Counted from the stretch's first letter, positions 8,025 through 17,669 are shown. The stretch: DNA of 55,267 nucleotides from Oscillospiraceae bacterium (GCA_017410425.1 JAFQQV010000024.1:1-55267), one strand, 5' to 3'. Translations and numbers: made by a program. Notes: generated by a model from the sequence alone, not told the origin.

Positions 8025-8576
8025 ATGTCTGACTATCCCGAATTTGAAAACAAAATGAAAAAGACCTGCGATTCTCTCTCCACTGAGTACGCAACCATCC
8101 GCGCAGGCCGCGCAAACACTGCAGTTCTCAACCAGATCAGCGTTGACTACTACGGTGTCCCCACTCCCATCCAGCAGGTCGCTACCGTCTCCACTCCTGA
8201 CCCCCGCTCCCTGATGATTCAGCCCTGGGACAACTCTCTGCTCAAGGGCATTGAAAAGGCCATTCTGGCTTCCGACCTGGGCATCAACCCCCAGAACGAC
8301 GGCCGCGCAATCCGCCTGGTCTTCCCTCCCCTCACCGAGGAACGCCGTCGTGATCTGGTAAAGCAGACCAAGAAGTACGCAGAAGAAGCCAAGGTTGCTA
8401 TCCGCAACATTCGCCGCGATGCAATTGACAAGTTCAAGAAGCAGCAGAAGGCTTCCGAAATCACCGAAGACGATTACAAGATAGCCGAAAAAGATATCCA
8501 GAAGCTCACCGATGACTACATCAAGGAGATCGACAAGATCGCCGAGAAGAAGGAAAAGGAACTGACCGAGATCTGA
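8025..8576 (+). CDS. frr: ribosome recycling factor
   Basis: 183 residues, close to the 185 usual for the family. It splits post-termination ribosomes together with EF-G. The long charged C-terminal helix and the segment with RAGRANTAVL and YYGVPTPIQQ are typical. GGAGGT lies 8 bases before the ATG. The following gene starts one base after its stop. Confidence 0.97.
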   Translation: MSDYPEFENKMKKTCDSLSTEYATIRAGRANTAVLNQISVDYYGVPTPIQQVATVSTPDPRSLMIQPWDNSLLKGIEKAILASDLGINPQNDGRAIRLVFPPLTEERRRDLVKQTKKYAEEAKVAIRNIRRDAIDKFKKQQKASEITEDDYKIAEKDIQKLTDDYIKEIDKIAEKKEKELTEI

Positions 8577-8577
8577 T

Positions 8578-9318
8578 ATGGCAGGTATTTTCAACAATAA
8601 GGCGGGGGAGCGCACCGATGTGCGCCCACCCCGCCATATTGCCATCATTCTGGATGGCAACGGCCGTTGGGCCAAGAAAAGAGGCCTGCCCCGTACCGCA
8701 GGCCACGCAGTAGGCTCTGAGACTTTCCGCAAAATCGCCACCTACTGCAAGAACATAGGCGTCGAGTATCTCACCGTATACGCCTTCTCCACTGAAAACT
8801 GGAACCGCCCTGAGGAAGAAGTGGGCACCATCATGAAGCTTCTGGGCAAATACCTCAACGAGGCTATTGAGACCATGGAGCGGGACCACATAAAGATGAA
8901 GATTTTCGGCGATGTGGCCGGCCTTCCCGCAGAGCTTCAGAAGCTGGTGGAAAAGACCGATGAGATTTCCTCCCGCTATGAGGGCTTCCAGGCCAATATA
9001 TGCTTAAACTACGGCGGCAGGGATGAGATTGTCAATGCCGCACGCCGCTATGCTCAGGACCTGGCAGAAGGCAAGGCTGCAGAGCTTACAGAGGAGAGCT
9101 TCTCCAATTACATGTACTCTGCTGGCATACCCGATCCTGATCTTCTCATCCGTCCCGGCGGTGAGCAGCGCATTTCAAACTTCCTGCTGTGGCAGTGTGC
9201 TTATGCGGAGTTTTATTTTACCGACGTGCTCTGGCCCGACTTTACTCCTGAAGAGCTGGACAAGGCCATTGCAGAATTCAATCGCCGCGACAGACGCTAC
9301 GGCGGCGTAAAAGCATAA
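8578..9318 (+). CDS. uppS: isoprenyl transferase (undecaprenyl diphosphate synthase)
   Basis: 246 residues. It makes the C55 lipid carrier for cell-wall synthesis from farnesyl and isopentenyl diphosphates. The substrate motif ILDGNGRWAKKRG is near residues 25-37 and RPGGEQRISNFLLWQ near residues 195-209. The ATG follows the frr stop after one base, so translation is probably coupled. In most Firmicutes the next gene is cdsA; here a palindromic repeat follows and then dxr. Confidence 0.95.
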   Translation: MAGIFNNKAGERTDVRPPRHIAIILDGNGRWAKKRGLPRTAGHAVGSETFRKIATYCKNIGVEYLTVYAFSTENWNRPEEEVGTIMKLLGKYLNEAIETMERDHIKMKIFGDVAGLPAELQKLVEKTDEISSRYEGFQANICLNYGGRDEIVNAARRYAQDLAEGKAAELTEESFSNYMYSAGIPDPDLLIRPGGEQRISNFLLWQCAYAEFYFTDVLWPDFTPEELDKAIAEFNRRDRRYGGVKA

Positions 9319-9327
9319 TGCGCAAGG

Positions 9328-9428
9328 GCTCCTTCTGATGAGGGAGCTGGCATTTGCACAGCAAATGACTGAGGGAGAGAAAACTACCCCTCAGTCACTA
9401 CGTGACAGCTCCCCTGACAAGGGGAGCC
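9328..9428. repeat. palindromic intergenic repeat, copy 3
   Basis: The ends GGCTCC...GGGAGC and GCTCCCC...GGGGAGCC are inverted copies. An inner pair GACTGAGGG / CCCTCAGTC and a small TCAC-TACG-TGA hairpin lie inside. It sits between uppS and dxr, inside an otherwise tightly packed operon. A reading frame runs through it into dxr, but I do not regard that part as coding. Confidence 0.85.
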
Positions 9429-9469
9429 GAAAAGCATTTTTCAAACACATGAGAATGGAGGAAAAGCAA

Positions 9470-10618
9470 ATGGTAAATGCTATTTCCATACTGGGCAGTA
9501 CCGGCTCCATCGGCCGGCAGAGCATTGAGGCCGCCGTACATCTTGGCGTACCCGTAAAAGCCCTTACCGCCCAGAGCAAGATAGACCTGCTGGAAGAGCA
9601 GGCCAGACGCTTAAATCCCGAATTTGTAGCAGTCTATGATGAGCAGGCCGCAAAGGCATTCAAAACTGCTGTTGCCGATACCAATATCCGCGTAGGCTCC
9701 GGCATTGAGGGTCTTATGGAGGCCGCCGCCATGGACTCCATCGACTGCGTGGTCACCGCTGTTTCCGGCGCTGTGGGTCTCAAGCCTACCCTGGCCGCAA
9801 TCGAGCAGAAAAAGCGCATCGCCCTTGCAAACAAGGAGACTCTTGTCTGCGCCGGCGACATCGTTATGGCAAAGGCTGCAGAGCTGGGGGCCGAGATTGT
9901 CCCTGTGGACTCTGAGCATTCTGCCATCTTCCAGTGCCTGATGGGCCACGAGAAGAAAGAATTGAAGAAAATTCTGCTGACCGGCTCCGGCGGTCCCTTC
10001 CGCGGCAAGCCCAGAGCAGAGTTGGAGAACGTCACCCCCGAGCAGGCAGTCAAGCACCCCAACTGGAGCATGGGCGCAAAGATCAGCGTTGACAGCGCAA
10101 CCATGATGAACAAGGGTCTTGAATTTGTTGAGGCCATGCATCTTTTCGGTGTGACTCCCGACGATATTGAAGTGGTAGTACATCCCCAGAGCGTCATACA
10201 CTCTATGGTAGAGCTGGTGGACGGCACTGTTATCGCCCAGCTGGGTGTGCCCGACATGGGCCTGCCTATACAGCTGGCCATGAGCTATCCTGAGCGCTGC
10301 CCCTCCATGTTCGGCAGACTGGACTTCTCTACTCTCAAGGATCTCACCTTCGAAGCGCCTGACTTTGAGAAGACCCCCTGCCTTAAGCTGGCCATCGACT
10401 GCGCAAGGCTGGGAGGCACCGCCCCCTGCGTGATGAGCGCTGCAAACGAGGTGGCTGTGGGCCTCTTCCTCAGACACAAGCTGGGTTACAACCGCATCTA
10501 CGACGCCGCAGCCGGTGCTGTCGAGAAGCTGGGCGTTATCCACAACGCAGACCTTGATACCATTCTGGAGGCTGACAGCGCCGCCAGAGCATATGTTTTG
10601 GAGACCTTTTCTAAATGA
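9470..10618 (+). CDS. dxr: 1-deoxy-D-xylulose 5-phosphate reductoisomerase
   Basis: 382 residues. It converts DXP to MEP in the non-mevalonate isoprenoid pathway, using NADPH and a divalent metal. The NADPH motif GSTGSIGRQ is at residues 8-16. The metal and substrate segments VDSEHSAIFQ, SGGPF and HPNWSMGAKISVDSATMMNKG are all present. I choose the ATG at 9470 because GGAGGAAAAG is directly upstream and the product then begins just before the Rossmann strand. The in-frame extension to 9338 would translate a repeat. It overlaps rseP by four bases (ATGA). Confidence 0.96.
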   Translation: MVNAISILGSTGSIGRQSIEAAVHLGVPVKALTAQSKIDLLEEQARRLNPEFVAVYDEQAAKAFKTAVADTNIRVGSGIEGLMEAAAMDSIDCVVTAVSGAVGLKPTLAAIEQKKRIALANKETLVCAGDIVMAKAAELGAEIVPVDSEHSAIFQCLMGHEKKELKKILLTGSGGPFRGKPRAELENVTPEQAVKHPNWSMGAKISVDSATMMNKGLEFVEAMHLFGVTPDDIEVVVHPQSVIHSMVELVDGTVIAQLGVPDMGLPIQLAMSYPERCPSMFGRLDFSTLKDLTFEAPDFEKTPCLKLAIDCARLGGTAPCVMSAANEVAVGLFLRHKLGYNRIYDAAAGAVEKLGVIHNADLDTILEADSAARAYVLETFSK

Positions 10619-11673
10619 GCATTTTCTACGTTATCCTGGCAATTTTCCTCTTCGGCGTGCTGGTAGGCATACATGAGCTGGGCCATTTTCTCGTGGCCAA
10701 AGCCTGCAAGGTACGTGTAGAGGAGTTCTCCCTGGGCATGGGCCCGGCAATATTCAAAAAGCAGAAGGGCGAAACCTTATACGCCCTGCGCTGCATCCCC
10801 TTCGGCGGCTACTGCGCCATGGCGGGCGAGGACGAAGAGTCCGATGACCCCCGGGCCTTCACCAATCAGGCCCCGTGGAAAAGAGCACTTATCCTTGTGG
10901 CAGGCTCCTTCATGAACTTTGTGCTGGGTCTTGTCATTGTGATTTTACTCTACTCCAACGCCTACGCATTCCGCAGCACAGAGCTGGTGGACTTCCGTGA
11001 AAACTGCCCCTACACAGGCGAAAATGCCCTGCAGGTGGGTGACCGGTTCTGGAAGATCGACGGCAAGAGAATTTACCAGTACTACAATGTGACCGAGTTT
11101 CTCGCCGCAGGCGACGGTACCTATGACATTGTCGTTCTGCGCGATGGCAAAAAGGTAGAGCTCAAGGACTTTTACATGGTTCCCATTGAGTATCCCGGCG
11201 AAGAAGGCAAGATCTACGGCTTTTACATGGGCTATGACCTTGCCACCCTGCCTTTGAAGCTTTCAAACGCCTGGGACACCTGTATGGAGTTTTCCCGCAT
11301 GGTGTGGATGGGCCTTTCCGATCTCACTCAAGGCAATGTGCAGATGGATGACATGGCAGGCCCCGTTGGTATTGTTGACATGATGGCTGAGACCGGTGCC
11401 AGCGCTGAAACCACAGGCGACGCTCTTTACAGAATTTTCTACTTCACTGCCTTCATCGCGGTAAACCTCGCTATCATGAACATGCTGCCCATTCCCGCAT
11501 TGGACGGCGGCAGAGTTTTCCTGCTGCTGGTGACCTGGATAATTGAAAAAATAATCCGCAAAAAGCTTGACCCCAAGTACGAAGGCTATATCCACGCAGG
11601 CGGCATGGTGCTGCTGCTGGGACTTATGGCCATGATAATGTTCAACGATATAGTCAGAATCATTACAGGGTAA
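10615..11673 (+). CDS. rseP: site-2 intramembrane zinc metalloprotease RseP/RasP
   Basis: 352 residues. The zinc motif HELGH is at residues 20-24 in the first membrane segment, and the second signature (NMLPIPALDGGR) is near residue 290, also in a membrane span. A PDZ-like part lies between. This family cleaves anti-sigma factors and leftover signal peptides within the membrane. It overlaps dxr by four bases and is followed 7 bases later by ispG, as in many Firmicutes. Confidence 0.95.
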   Translation: MSIFYVILAIFLFGVLVGIHELGHFLVAKACKVRVEEFSLGMGPAIFKKQKGETLYALRCIPFGGYCAMAGEDEESDDPRAFTNQAPWKRALILVAGSFMNFVLGLVIVILLYSNAYAFRSTELVDFRENCPYTGENALQVGDRFWKIDGKRIYQYYNVTEFLAAGDGTYDIVVLRDGKKVELKDFYMVPIEYPGEEGKIYGFYMGYDLATLPLKLSNAWDTCMEFSRMVWMGLSDLTQGNVQMDDMAGPVGIVDMMAETGASAETTGDALYRIFYFTAFIAVNLAIMNMLPIPALDGGRVFLLLVTWIIEKIIRKKLDPKYEGYIHAGGMVLLLGLMAMIMFNDIVRIITG

Positions 11674-11680
11674 TTGAACT

Positions 11681-12736
11681 ATGAATATCAGAGATAAAGT
11701 AAAACAGATAAACGTGGGCGGCGTGCTCATCGGCGGCGGCGCTCCCGTCACCGTGCAGACCATGTGCAACACCAAAACCTGGGACGTGGAAGCAACTGTA
11801 GCCCAGATCAAGGCCATGCAGGCCGCCGGTGCTGACATTGTCCGCATCGCCATACCCGATATGAATGCAGCCCAGGCCGTGGATAAGATAAAGGAGCAGG
11901 TGAATGTTCCTTTGGTGGCTGACATTCACTTTGACTACCGCCTTGCTCTTGCAGTTGCAGAGCGCGGTATAGACAAGATCCGCATCAATCCCGGCAATAT
12001 CGGCGCTGCCGAAAATGTAAAGGCTGTGGCAGAGGCCTGCCGCAAACGCAATATACCTATCCGCATCGGTGTCAACGCCGGCTCCCTTGAAAAGGGCTTG
12101 TTGGAGAAGTACGGCCACCCCTGTGTGGATGCCATGATAGAAAGCGCCCAGGGCCATGTGGAGCTTCTCAACCGCTATGACTTTGACGACATTTGTCTGA
12201 GCATGAAGGCAAGCTCTGTGCCCCTGACCATCGCCGCCTACCGCAAGGCAGCCGAAGTTTTTGACTATCCCCTGCACCTGGGCGTCACCGAAACCGGCAC
12301 CGAGTGGAACGGCACCATCCAGTCCGCCGTTGGTATCGGCACCCTGCTTTCTGAAGGCATAGGCAACACCATCCGCGTTTCCCTTACTGCAGATCCCGTG
12401 CGCGAGGTCAGCACCGGCATCGCCATCGTAAAGGCCGCAGGTCTGCGTCCCGGCGGTGTAAGATTCGTCTCCTGCCCCACCTGCGGCAGAACGGAAATCG
12501 ACCTTATCGGCCTTGCCACCGAGGTTGAAGGCCGTGTGCGCAACATGGACAGGGACATTACCGTTGCTGTTATGGGCTGTGTTGTAAACGGCCCGGGCGA
12601 AGCACGCGAGGCCGACTACGGCATTGCCGGCGGCAAAGGCAAGGGCCTGCTCTTCAAGAAGGGCGAAATTCTCGGCACATACCCGGCAGAGGAGCTCTGC
12701 GACAGACTTATTGAACTTATCGAAAGTGATGTATAA
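11681..12736 (+). CDS. ispG: 4-hydroxy-3-methylbut-2-enyl diphosphate synthase (GcpE)
   Basis: 351 residues. It catalyses the penultimate step of the MEP isoprenoid pathway with a 4Fe-4S cluster. The cluster motifs SCPTCGR (near residue 265) and MGCVVNGPGEA (near residue 300) are intact. The N-terminal TIM-barrel half shows VADIHFDYRLAL. With dxr and uppS close by, the operon links isoprenoid precursor supply to undecaprenyl lipid synthesis. Confidence 0.97.
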   Translation: MNIRDKVKQINVGGVLIGGGAPVTVQTMCNTKTWDVEATVAQIKAMQAAGADIVRIAIPDMNAAQAVDKIKEQVNVPLVADIHFDYRLALAVAERGIDKIRINPGNIGAAENVKAVAEACRKRNIPIRIGVNAGSLEKGLLEKYGHPCVDAMIESAQGHVELLNRYDFDDICLSMKASSVPLTIAAYRKAAEVFDYPLHLGVTETGTEWNGTIQSAVGIGTLLSEGIGNTIRVSLTADPVREVSTGIAIVKAAGLRPGGVRFVSCPTCGRTEIDLIGLATEVEGRVRNMDRDITVAVMGCVVNGPGEAREADYGIAGGKGKGLLFKKGEILGTYPAEELCDRLIELIESDV

Positions 12737-12739
12737 TAA

Positions 12740-15700
12740 ATGAGCGCACATACCCCATTTCTCACCATATTCCCCGGCTGCGAGGATCTGAAGCATATCG
12801 CCGGCGGACTTGAAAATGCATATGTGACCGACGTCCAGGTGGACACCGCTGAGCTAACGCTCACGGTGTGCGCCTGGTTTAATGCCATGCCCTCTCCCGT
12901 GGAAATACGCAGCCTCTCCGAGAGGCTGAAGGAGGACTACAGTCTCTCCGGTGTGGGCATCGTACCGGACTATCCCCGGCCCAAGATGGCCTCCAGCGCC
13001 GCTGTCAGCACGAAGCCCAATACTCCCGGCGGCAAGCCCACCGGCGATGTTATCATGGGCAAAAGCATAAAGCAGCGCCCCGTCCCCATGGAGGGCATCA
13101 ATCTTGAATCCGGCAAGGTCACCGTGGAAGGCGATGTTGTGGCGGTCAACAGCCGCACGCTGAAAAAGCAGGGCAGCGCTGTGCTGGCCTTTGACATCAC
13201 CGACCGCACAAACTCTCTCACCGTCAGCCGCTTCCTCCGTTCTGACGATGACCAGAGCATTATCGACAAGATAAAACCGGGCGACCACCTTGTTGTTCAG
13301 GGTGAAGTTGTCTATTCCAAATATGACGGGGACATTGTCCTCGACCCCAGAAACATCATGAAGGGCAAGCGCTACATACGCACTGACGATGCCCCCGAAA
13401 AGCGTGTGGAGCTGCATGTACACACCCGTTTTTCCACTCTTGACGCACTTACTGACCCGGGCGAAATTGTAAAGCGTGCAGCCTATTGGGGTATGCCCGC
13501 CATCGCCGTCACAGACCACGGCACAGCCCAGGCTTTCCCCGACATGTGGAAGGCCGGCAAAAAGCACGGCGTCAAAATCATCTACGGTCTTGAGACTTAT
13601 TTTGTCAACGACATGGACGGCAATTCCGCCGTCATCGGCCACAGCAAGCTGCCGCTGGATACCGAGTTTGTGGCCTTTGACATTGAGACCACAGGCCTCA
13701 ACGCCATGAACGACCGCATGACCGAAATCGGCGCAGTTATCTTCTCCGGCTCTGAGATTAAGGAAACTTTCAACACCTTTGTCGACCCCCAGCGCCATAT
13801 TCCCGCGGACATAACCCAGCTTACCGGCATCCGCGATCAGGACGTGCAGGGCGCACCCCTTGAGGACGAGGCCATGCGTATGTTCATTGAGTTTTGCGGT
13901 GACAGGCCCATCATTGCCCACAATGCACATTTTGACGTGGGCTTCATGACCGCGGCGGCAAAGCGCTGCAACATAAAGTTCTCCCCTGTTTTTCTGGACA
14001 CTCTGGCCCTGTCCCAGGCACTGTGTACTGAGCTTAAGCGCTTCAAGCTGGACATTGTCTCCCGTCATCTGAACCTGCCCCAGTTCAACCATCACCGCGC
14101 CTCCGACGACGCTATGGTGGTGGCCCGCATCATGGGCAAGTTCCTGCCCATGCTTCAGCAGCAGGGCGCAAAGACCGTGGACGATATTGAAACTGTCTAC
14201 CACTCCCTGCGCAGAACCGACGTGGCCAAAACCCACCACATGATTCTGCTGGTCAAAAACCGCACCGGCCTTAAAAACCTTTACGAGCTTATTTCCCAGT
14301 CCTACCTCAAATACTTCCACCGCACCCCCAACATCCCCAAGAGTCTGCTGATCCAGCACCGCGAAGGTTTGCTGGTGGGCTCCTCCTGCGGTATGGGTGA
14401 GCTTTACGGCGCGGTAATGAAGGGTGCCAGCAAGAAGGAGCTTAAAAAGATCGCCAGCTTCTACGACTATCTGGAGATTCAGCCCCTTGGCAACAACGGC
14501 TTCCTTGTGGACAACGGCATTGTCAGCGACATAAGTGTGCTGCAGGGCTATAACCGCACCATCCTTGAACTGGGCCGCGAACTGGGCAAACCCGTAATCG
14601 CCGCCTCTGACGTACACTTCCTTGACCCTGAGGACGAACAGTACCGCAAGATTCTGCAGGCTGCAAAGAAATTTTCCGACGCTGACCGCGGCTGCCCCAT
14701 CTATTTCCGAACTACAAACGAAATGTTGGCAGAATTCGAGTATCTGGGCGAGGAAACCGCAAAGGAAGTTGTCATCACCAACCCCAGAGCTATCGCCGAT
14801 CAGGTGGAGGAAATCGAGCTGCTGCCCAAGGGCCTCTTTGCCCCCAAGATAGAAAACTCCGCCCAGGAGCTTAAGGATCTGGTCTACGGCAAGATGCACC
14901 GTATCTACGGCAAAAATCCGCCCGAAATTGTAAAGAGCCGTGTTGACACGGAGCTTAACACCATACTTGACCACCAGTACGACGTTATCTATATGTCTGC
15001 CCAGAAGCTGGTGCAGAACTCCCTTGAAAACGGCTATCTGGTAGGCTCTCGTGGTTCTGTCGGCTCATCCATTGTTGCATACATGTCCGGCATTACCGAG
15101 GTTAACTCCCTGCCGCCCCACTATGTCTGCCCCAAGTGCTGCCACAGCGAATTTGTCACCGACGGCAGCTACGGTTGCGGTGCGGACATGCCGGAAAAAG
15201 ACTGCCCCGAATGCGGCACACGCATGGACAGGGACGGCTTTGACATTCCCTTTGAGACCTTCCTTGGCTACCCCGGCAACGAAAAAACCCCTGATATAGA
15301 CCTTAACTTCTCCGGTGAATATCAGGCCAAAGCCCATAAATACACCGAAACTCTCTTCGGCTCAGACCATGTTTTCAGAGCCGGCACCATCGGCACTCTT
15401 GCTGAAAAAACCGCCTACGGCTACGTCAAGAAATACCTTGAGGAGCGCGGCATCAACGCCACAAAGACGGAGGAAAACCGCCTCGCCCAGGGCCTGGTCG
15501 GCATCAAGCGCACAACGGGCCAGCACCCCGGCGGCCTTGTCGTCATCCCTCAGGATATGGACGTTACCGACTTCTGCCCGGTGCAGCACCCGGCAGACGA
15601 CCCCAACTCCGACATCATCACCACCCATTTTGAATACCACTGCATGGAGGATAATCTCCTGAAGCTGGACGAGCTGGGACACGATGACCCCACCATGATA

Positions 15701-16747
15701 CGCATGATGGAGGATATGACCGGGGTTGATGCAAAGCTGATAAGCCTCTCCGATCCGGAGACCATGTCCATCTTCACCTCTCCTGCGGCTCTGGGTCTGC
15801 CTGACGATGACCCCATCATCGGTAAGACCGGCAGCATCGGCGTACCTGAATTTGGTACCCCCTTCACCCGCCAGATGCTGGTGGACACTCAGCCGGATCA
15901 GTTTGACACCCTTATCCGTCTTTCCGGCTTCTCCCACGGTACCGACGTTTGGGCCGGCAATATCCACGACCTGATTGTCAACAACATCGCCACCGTTAAC
16001 GAGACAGTCGGCTGCCGTGACGACATTATGCTCTATCTGATCTCCGTTGGCATCGAGCCTTCCCTGGCCTTCAAGACCATGGAAGCCGTGCGTAAAGGCA
16101 AGGTCAAGAGCAGCGGCCAGTTCCCCGGCGACGTGGAGCAGCAGATGCGCGACAAGGGCGTGCCCGAATGGTATATTGAGTCCTGCCGCAAAATCGCCTA
16201 CCTCTTCCCCAAGGCCCACGCGGTGGCCTATGTTATGATGGCTTTCCGCATCGCATGGTTCAAGGTGCATGAGCCTCTGGCCTTCTACTCGGCATACTTC
16301 TACCGCCGCAGCCAGAAGGGCGGCTTTGACGCCGGCATGATGTGCGGCGGCACTGACGCTGTGCGCCGCAAGATAAACGAGATGCGCCGCAAGCCTGACC
16401 TGACCGCCAATGAAGGCGATCTGCTTGTAACACTTGAGGCCGTATACGAGTTCAATATGCGCGGCTTTGAGTTTGCTCCCATCGACCTGTACAATTCCCA
16501 TCCCACAAAGTTCCTCATAACCGAGGACAAGAAGCTTCGCCCGCCCTTTGTATCCATCTCGGGTCTGGGTGAATCTGCAGCTCTCGACCTTGAGCGTTGC
16601 CGCGAGAGCGGAACAAAGTACATCTCCATGGAGGAGCTCTCCTCCGCCTGCCCCAAACTCTCCAAGACCCACTTGGAACAGCTTAAGAATCTGGGCGCTC
16701 TTGGCGACATGCCTGAGACCAGCCAGATAAATCTCTTTGAGATGTAA
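12740..16747 (+). CDS. polC: DNA polymerase III alpha subunit, PolC type
   Basis: 1335 residues, about 100 fewer than the Bacillus enzyme (1437); the shortfall is in the N-terminal domain. In order: a short N-terminal domain (1-115), OB fold (about 120-210), PHP domain beginning ELHVHTRF (224-231) and split by an inserted proofreading exonuclease with FDIETTGL (313-320), then the polymerase core. The core includes a four-Cys zinc site (CPKC...CPEC, near 800-830) and the catalytic PDIDLNF segment. It is the main replicative polymerase of low-GC Gram-positives. The start codon lies 3 bases after the ispG stop, with no strong ribosome site. Confidence 0.97.
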   Translation: MSAHTPFLTIFPGCEDLKHIAGGLENAYVTDVQVDTAELTLTVCAWFNAMPSPVEIRSLSERLKEDYSLSGVGIVPDYPRPKMASSAAVSTKPNTPGGKPTGDVIMGKSIKQRPVPMEGINLESGKVTVEGDVVAVNSRTLKKQGSAVLAFDITDRTNSLTVSRFLRSDDDQSIIDKIKPGDHLVVQGEVVYSKYDGDIVLDPRNIMKGKRYIRTDDAPEKRVELHVHTRFSTLDALTDPGEIVKRAAYWGMPAIAVTDHGTAQAFPDMWKAGKKHGVKIIYGLETYFVNDMDGNSAVIGHSKLPLDTEFVAFDIETTGLNAMNDRMTEIGAVIFSGSEIKETFNTFVDPQRHIPADITQLTGIRDQDVQGAPLEDEAMRMFIEFCGDRPIIAHNAHFDVGFMTAAAKRCNIKFSPVFLDTLALSQALCTELKRFKLDIVSRHLNLPQFNHHRASDDAMVVARIMGKFLPMLQQQGAKTVDDIETVYHSLRRTDVAKTHHMILLVKNRTGLKNLYELISQSYLKYFHRTPNIPKSLLIQHREGLLVGSSCGMGELYGAVMKGASKKELKKIASFYDYLEIQPLGNNGFLVDNGIVSDISVLQGYNRTILELGRELGKPVIAASDVHFLDPEDEQYRKILQAAKKFSDADRGCPIYFRTTNEMLAEFEYLGEETAKEVVITNPRAIADQVEEIELLPKGLFAPKIENSAQELKDLVYGKMHRIYGKNPPEIVKSRVDTELNTILDHQYDVIYMSAQKLVQNSLENGYLVGSRGSVGSSIVAYMSGITEVNSLPPHYVCPKCCHSEFVTDGSYGCGADMPEKDCPECGTRMDRDGFDIPFETFLGYPGNEKTPDIDLNFSGEYQAKAHKYTETLFGSDHVFRAGTIGTLAEKTAYGYVKKYLEERGINATKTEENRLAQGLVGIKRTTGQHPGGLVVIPQDMDVTDFCPVQHPADDPNSDIITTHFEYHCMEDNLLKLDELGHDDPTMIRMMEDMTGVDAKLISLSDPETMSIFTSPAALGLPDDDPIIGKTGSIGVPEFGTPFTRQMLVDTQPDQFDTLIRLSGFSHGTDVWAGNIHDLIVNNIATVNETVGCRDDIMLYLISVGIEPSLAFKTMEAVRKGKVKSSGQFPGDVEQQMRDKGVPEWYIESCRKIAYLFPKAHAVAYVMMAFRIAWFKVHEPLAFYSAYFYRRSQKGGFDAGMMCGGTDAVRRKINEMRRKPDLTANEGDLLVTLEAVYEFNMRGFEFAPIDLYNSHPTKFLITEDKKLRPPFVSISGLGESAALDLERCRESGTKYISMEELSSACPKLSKTHLEQLKNLGALGDMPETSQINLFEM

Positions 16748-16779
16748 AAAATCACCCGGTTCAAGTGAACCGGGTGATT
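16745..16779. terminator. terminator between convergent polC and E2-like gene
   Basis: A perfect 14-bp stem (AATCACCCGGTTCA / TGAACCGGGTGATT, 16750-16763 and 16766-16779) is present. The A-run at 16745-16750 becomes a T-run on the minus strand, so it best fits the E2-like gene, though it can also end polC transcripts. Confidence 0.85.
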
Positions 16780-16790
16780 CAATTTATATC

Positions 16791-17669
16791 TTAATATATA
16801 TCTTCCACAACTCTGGTGGGAGGAGCTTCCACGATTTCGGGATGCTGGAACATATAACGATATGCCTGCAGGAACTGGGCATAATAATGACCGTCGCAGA
16901 TACGCTCATCAGAGACCAGCTTCAGGTCAACGTACTTTTTCTTTTCCACCATGCCGTGGCGGTTTACCTCGTACTTTGTGTACTTGGAGCCAAAGGCTAT
17001 AAATACAGGCAGGGTGCCGAAATTATAGATATGGTGGTAAATAGGTCCGATGCGCAGTGAACCCAGATCAGTAATAATCATGGAGCCATGGAAGGGACTG
17101 GCCTCAGTAAGTGCCTCAGGCAGAATACCAAAGTAATCGCCGATGCGCAGCAGCTGCAAAGCAAAGCGCAGCAGGAAGCGGGGAGCCTTGCACAGAGCCT
17201 CGGCCACATCCTCGGTATTATTGTTGCCCTCGTCAGCCTTGACTTCTTCAATCTTCTCGTTGAGCTTGCGGTAGACATCAAAGATAGTGTCGGTAGGCTG
17301 GAAGTGAACCTTGATAGTAGTCTCAGTAGCATCGATGGAGAGGCTGCGCTTGACAGTCATAACAATGGCAATATCATTTGCAGCATATACCCGGCGACCG
17401 GCAACAAAGCGGTTAAGGCCGGGCAGCATGGAGATACCGCGGATATGAACCGCAATAAGGAAGTGGAGCAGACCAATGCCCTTATAACCTTCAACTCTCA
17501 GCTCGCGCAGGCGCTTGTCCAGTACGCTGATTTCAAAGCTTTCCTCATAGTGGTTGCAGGCATCATTGCGGGTGGGCATAATATAGGGTATAAATCTGTT
17601 GAATGCGGGGAGGGAACGGATCAGACGACCGTCTTTTCTGTCGCCAAAGCGGCGCTTATATGAACTCAT
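16791..17669 (-). CDS. stand-alone E2-like (2-oxoacid dehydrogenase acyltransferase fold) protein with changed catalytic motif
   Basis: 292 residues. The body resembles the catalytic domain of lipoamide acyltransferases (E2), but there is no lipoyl or subunit-binding domain. The usual DHRxxDG motif reads DERICDG at residues 254-260, so Glu255 replaces the catalytic His. The chain also has the E2-like FHGSMIITDLGSL segment near 193-205. Such single-domain proteins occur in Clostridia with unknown roles; they belong to the same superfamily as the HxxxDG protein at 1711. The expected transacylase mechanism would not work without the His, so a binding or altered enzymatic role is more likely. The gene is monocistronic, with its own promoter and terminator. 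Confidence 0.7.
   Translation of the reverse strand: MSSYKRRFGDRKDGRLIRSLPAFNRFIPYIMPTRNDACNHYEESFEISVLDKRLRELRVEGYKGIGLLHFLIAVHIRGISMLPGLNRFVAGRRVYAANDIAIVMTVKRSLSIDATETTIKVHFQPTDTIFDVYRKLNEKIEEVKADEGNNNTEDVAEALCKAPRFLLRFALQLLRIGDYFGILPEALTEASPFHGSMIITDLGSLRIGPIYHHIYNFGTLPVFIAFGSKYTKYEVNRHGMVEKKKYVDLKLVSDERICDGHYYAQFLQAYRYMFQHPEIVEAPPTRVVEDIY

Noticed and set aside
9338..9469. In-frame upstream extension of dxr
   Set aside because: It would translate palindromic repeat copy 3. The ATG at 9470 has a strong ribosome site and matches the family N-terminus.
12854..14974. Long minus-strand frames opposite polC, mrdA (28246-30132), hisS (31202-32746) and others
   Set aside because: They are antisense shadows caused by GC-rich codon use. 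The plus-strand products are full-length known proteins.
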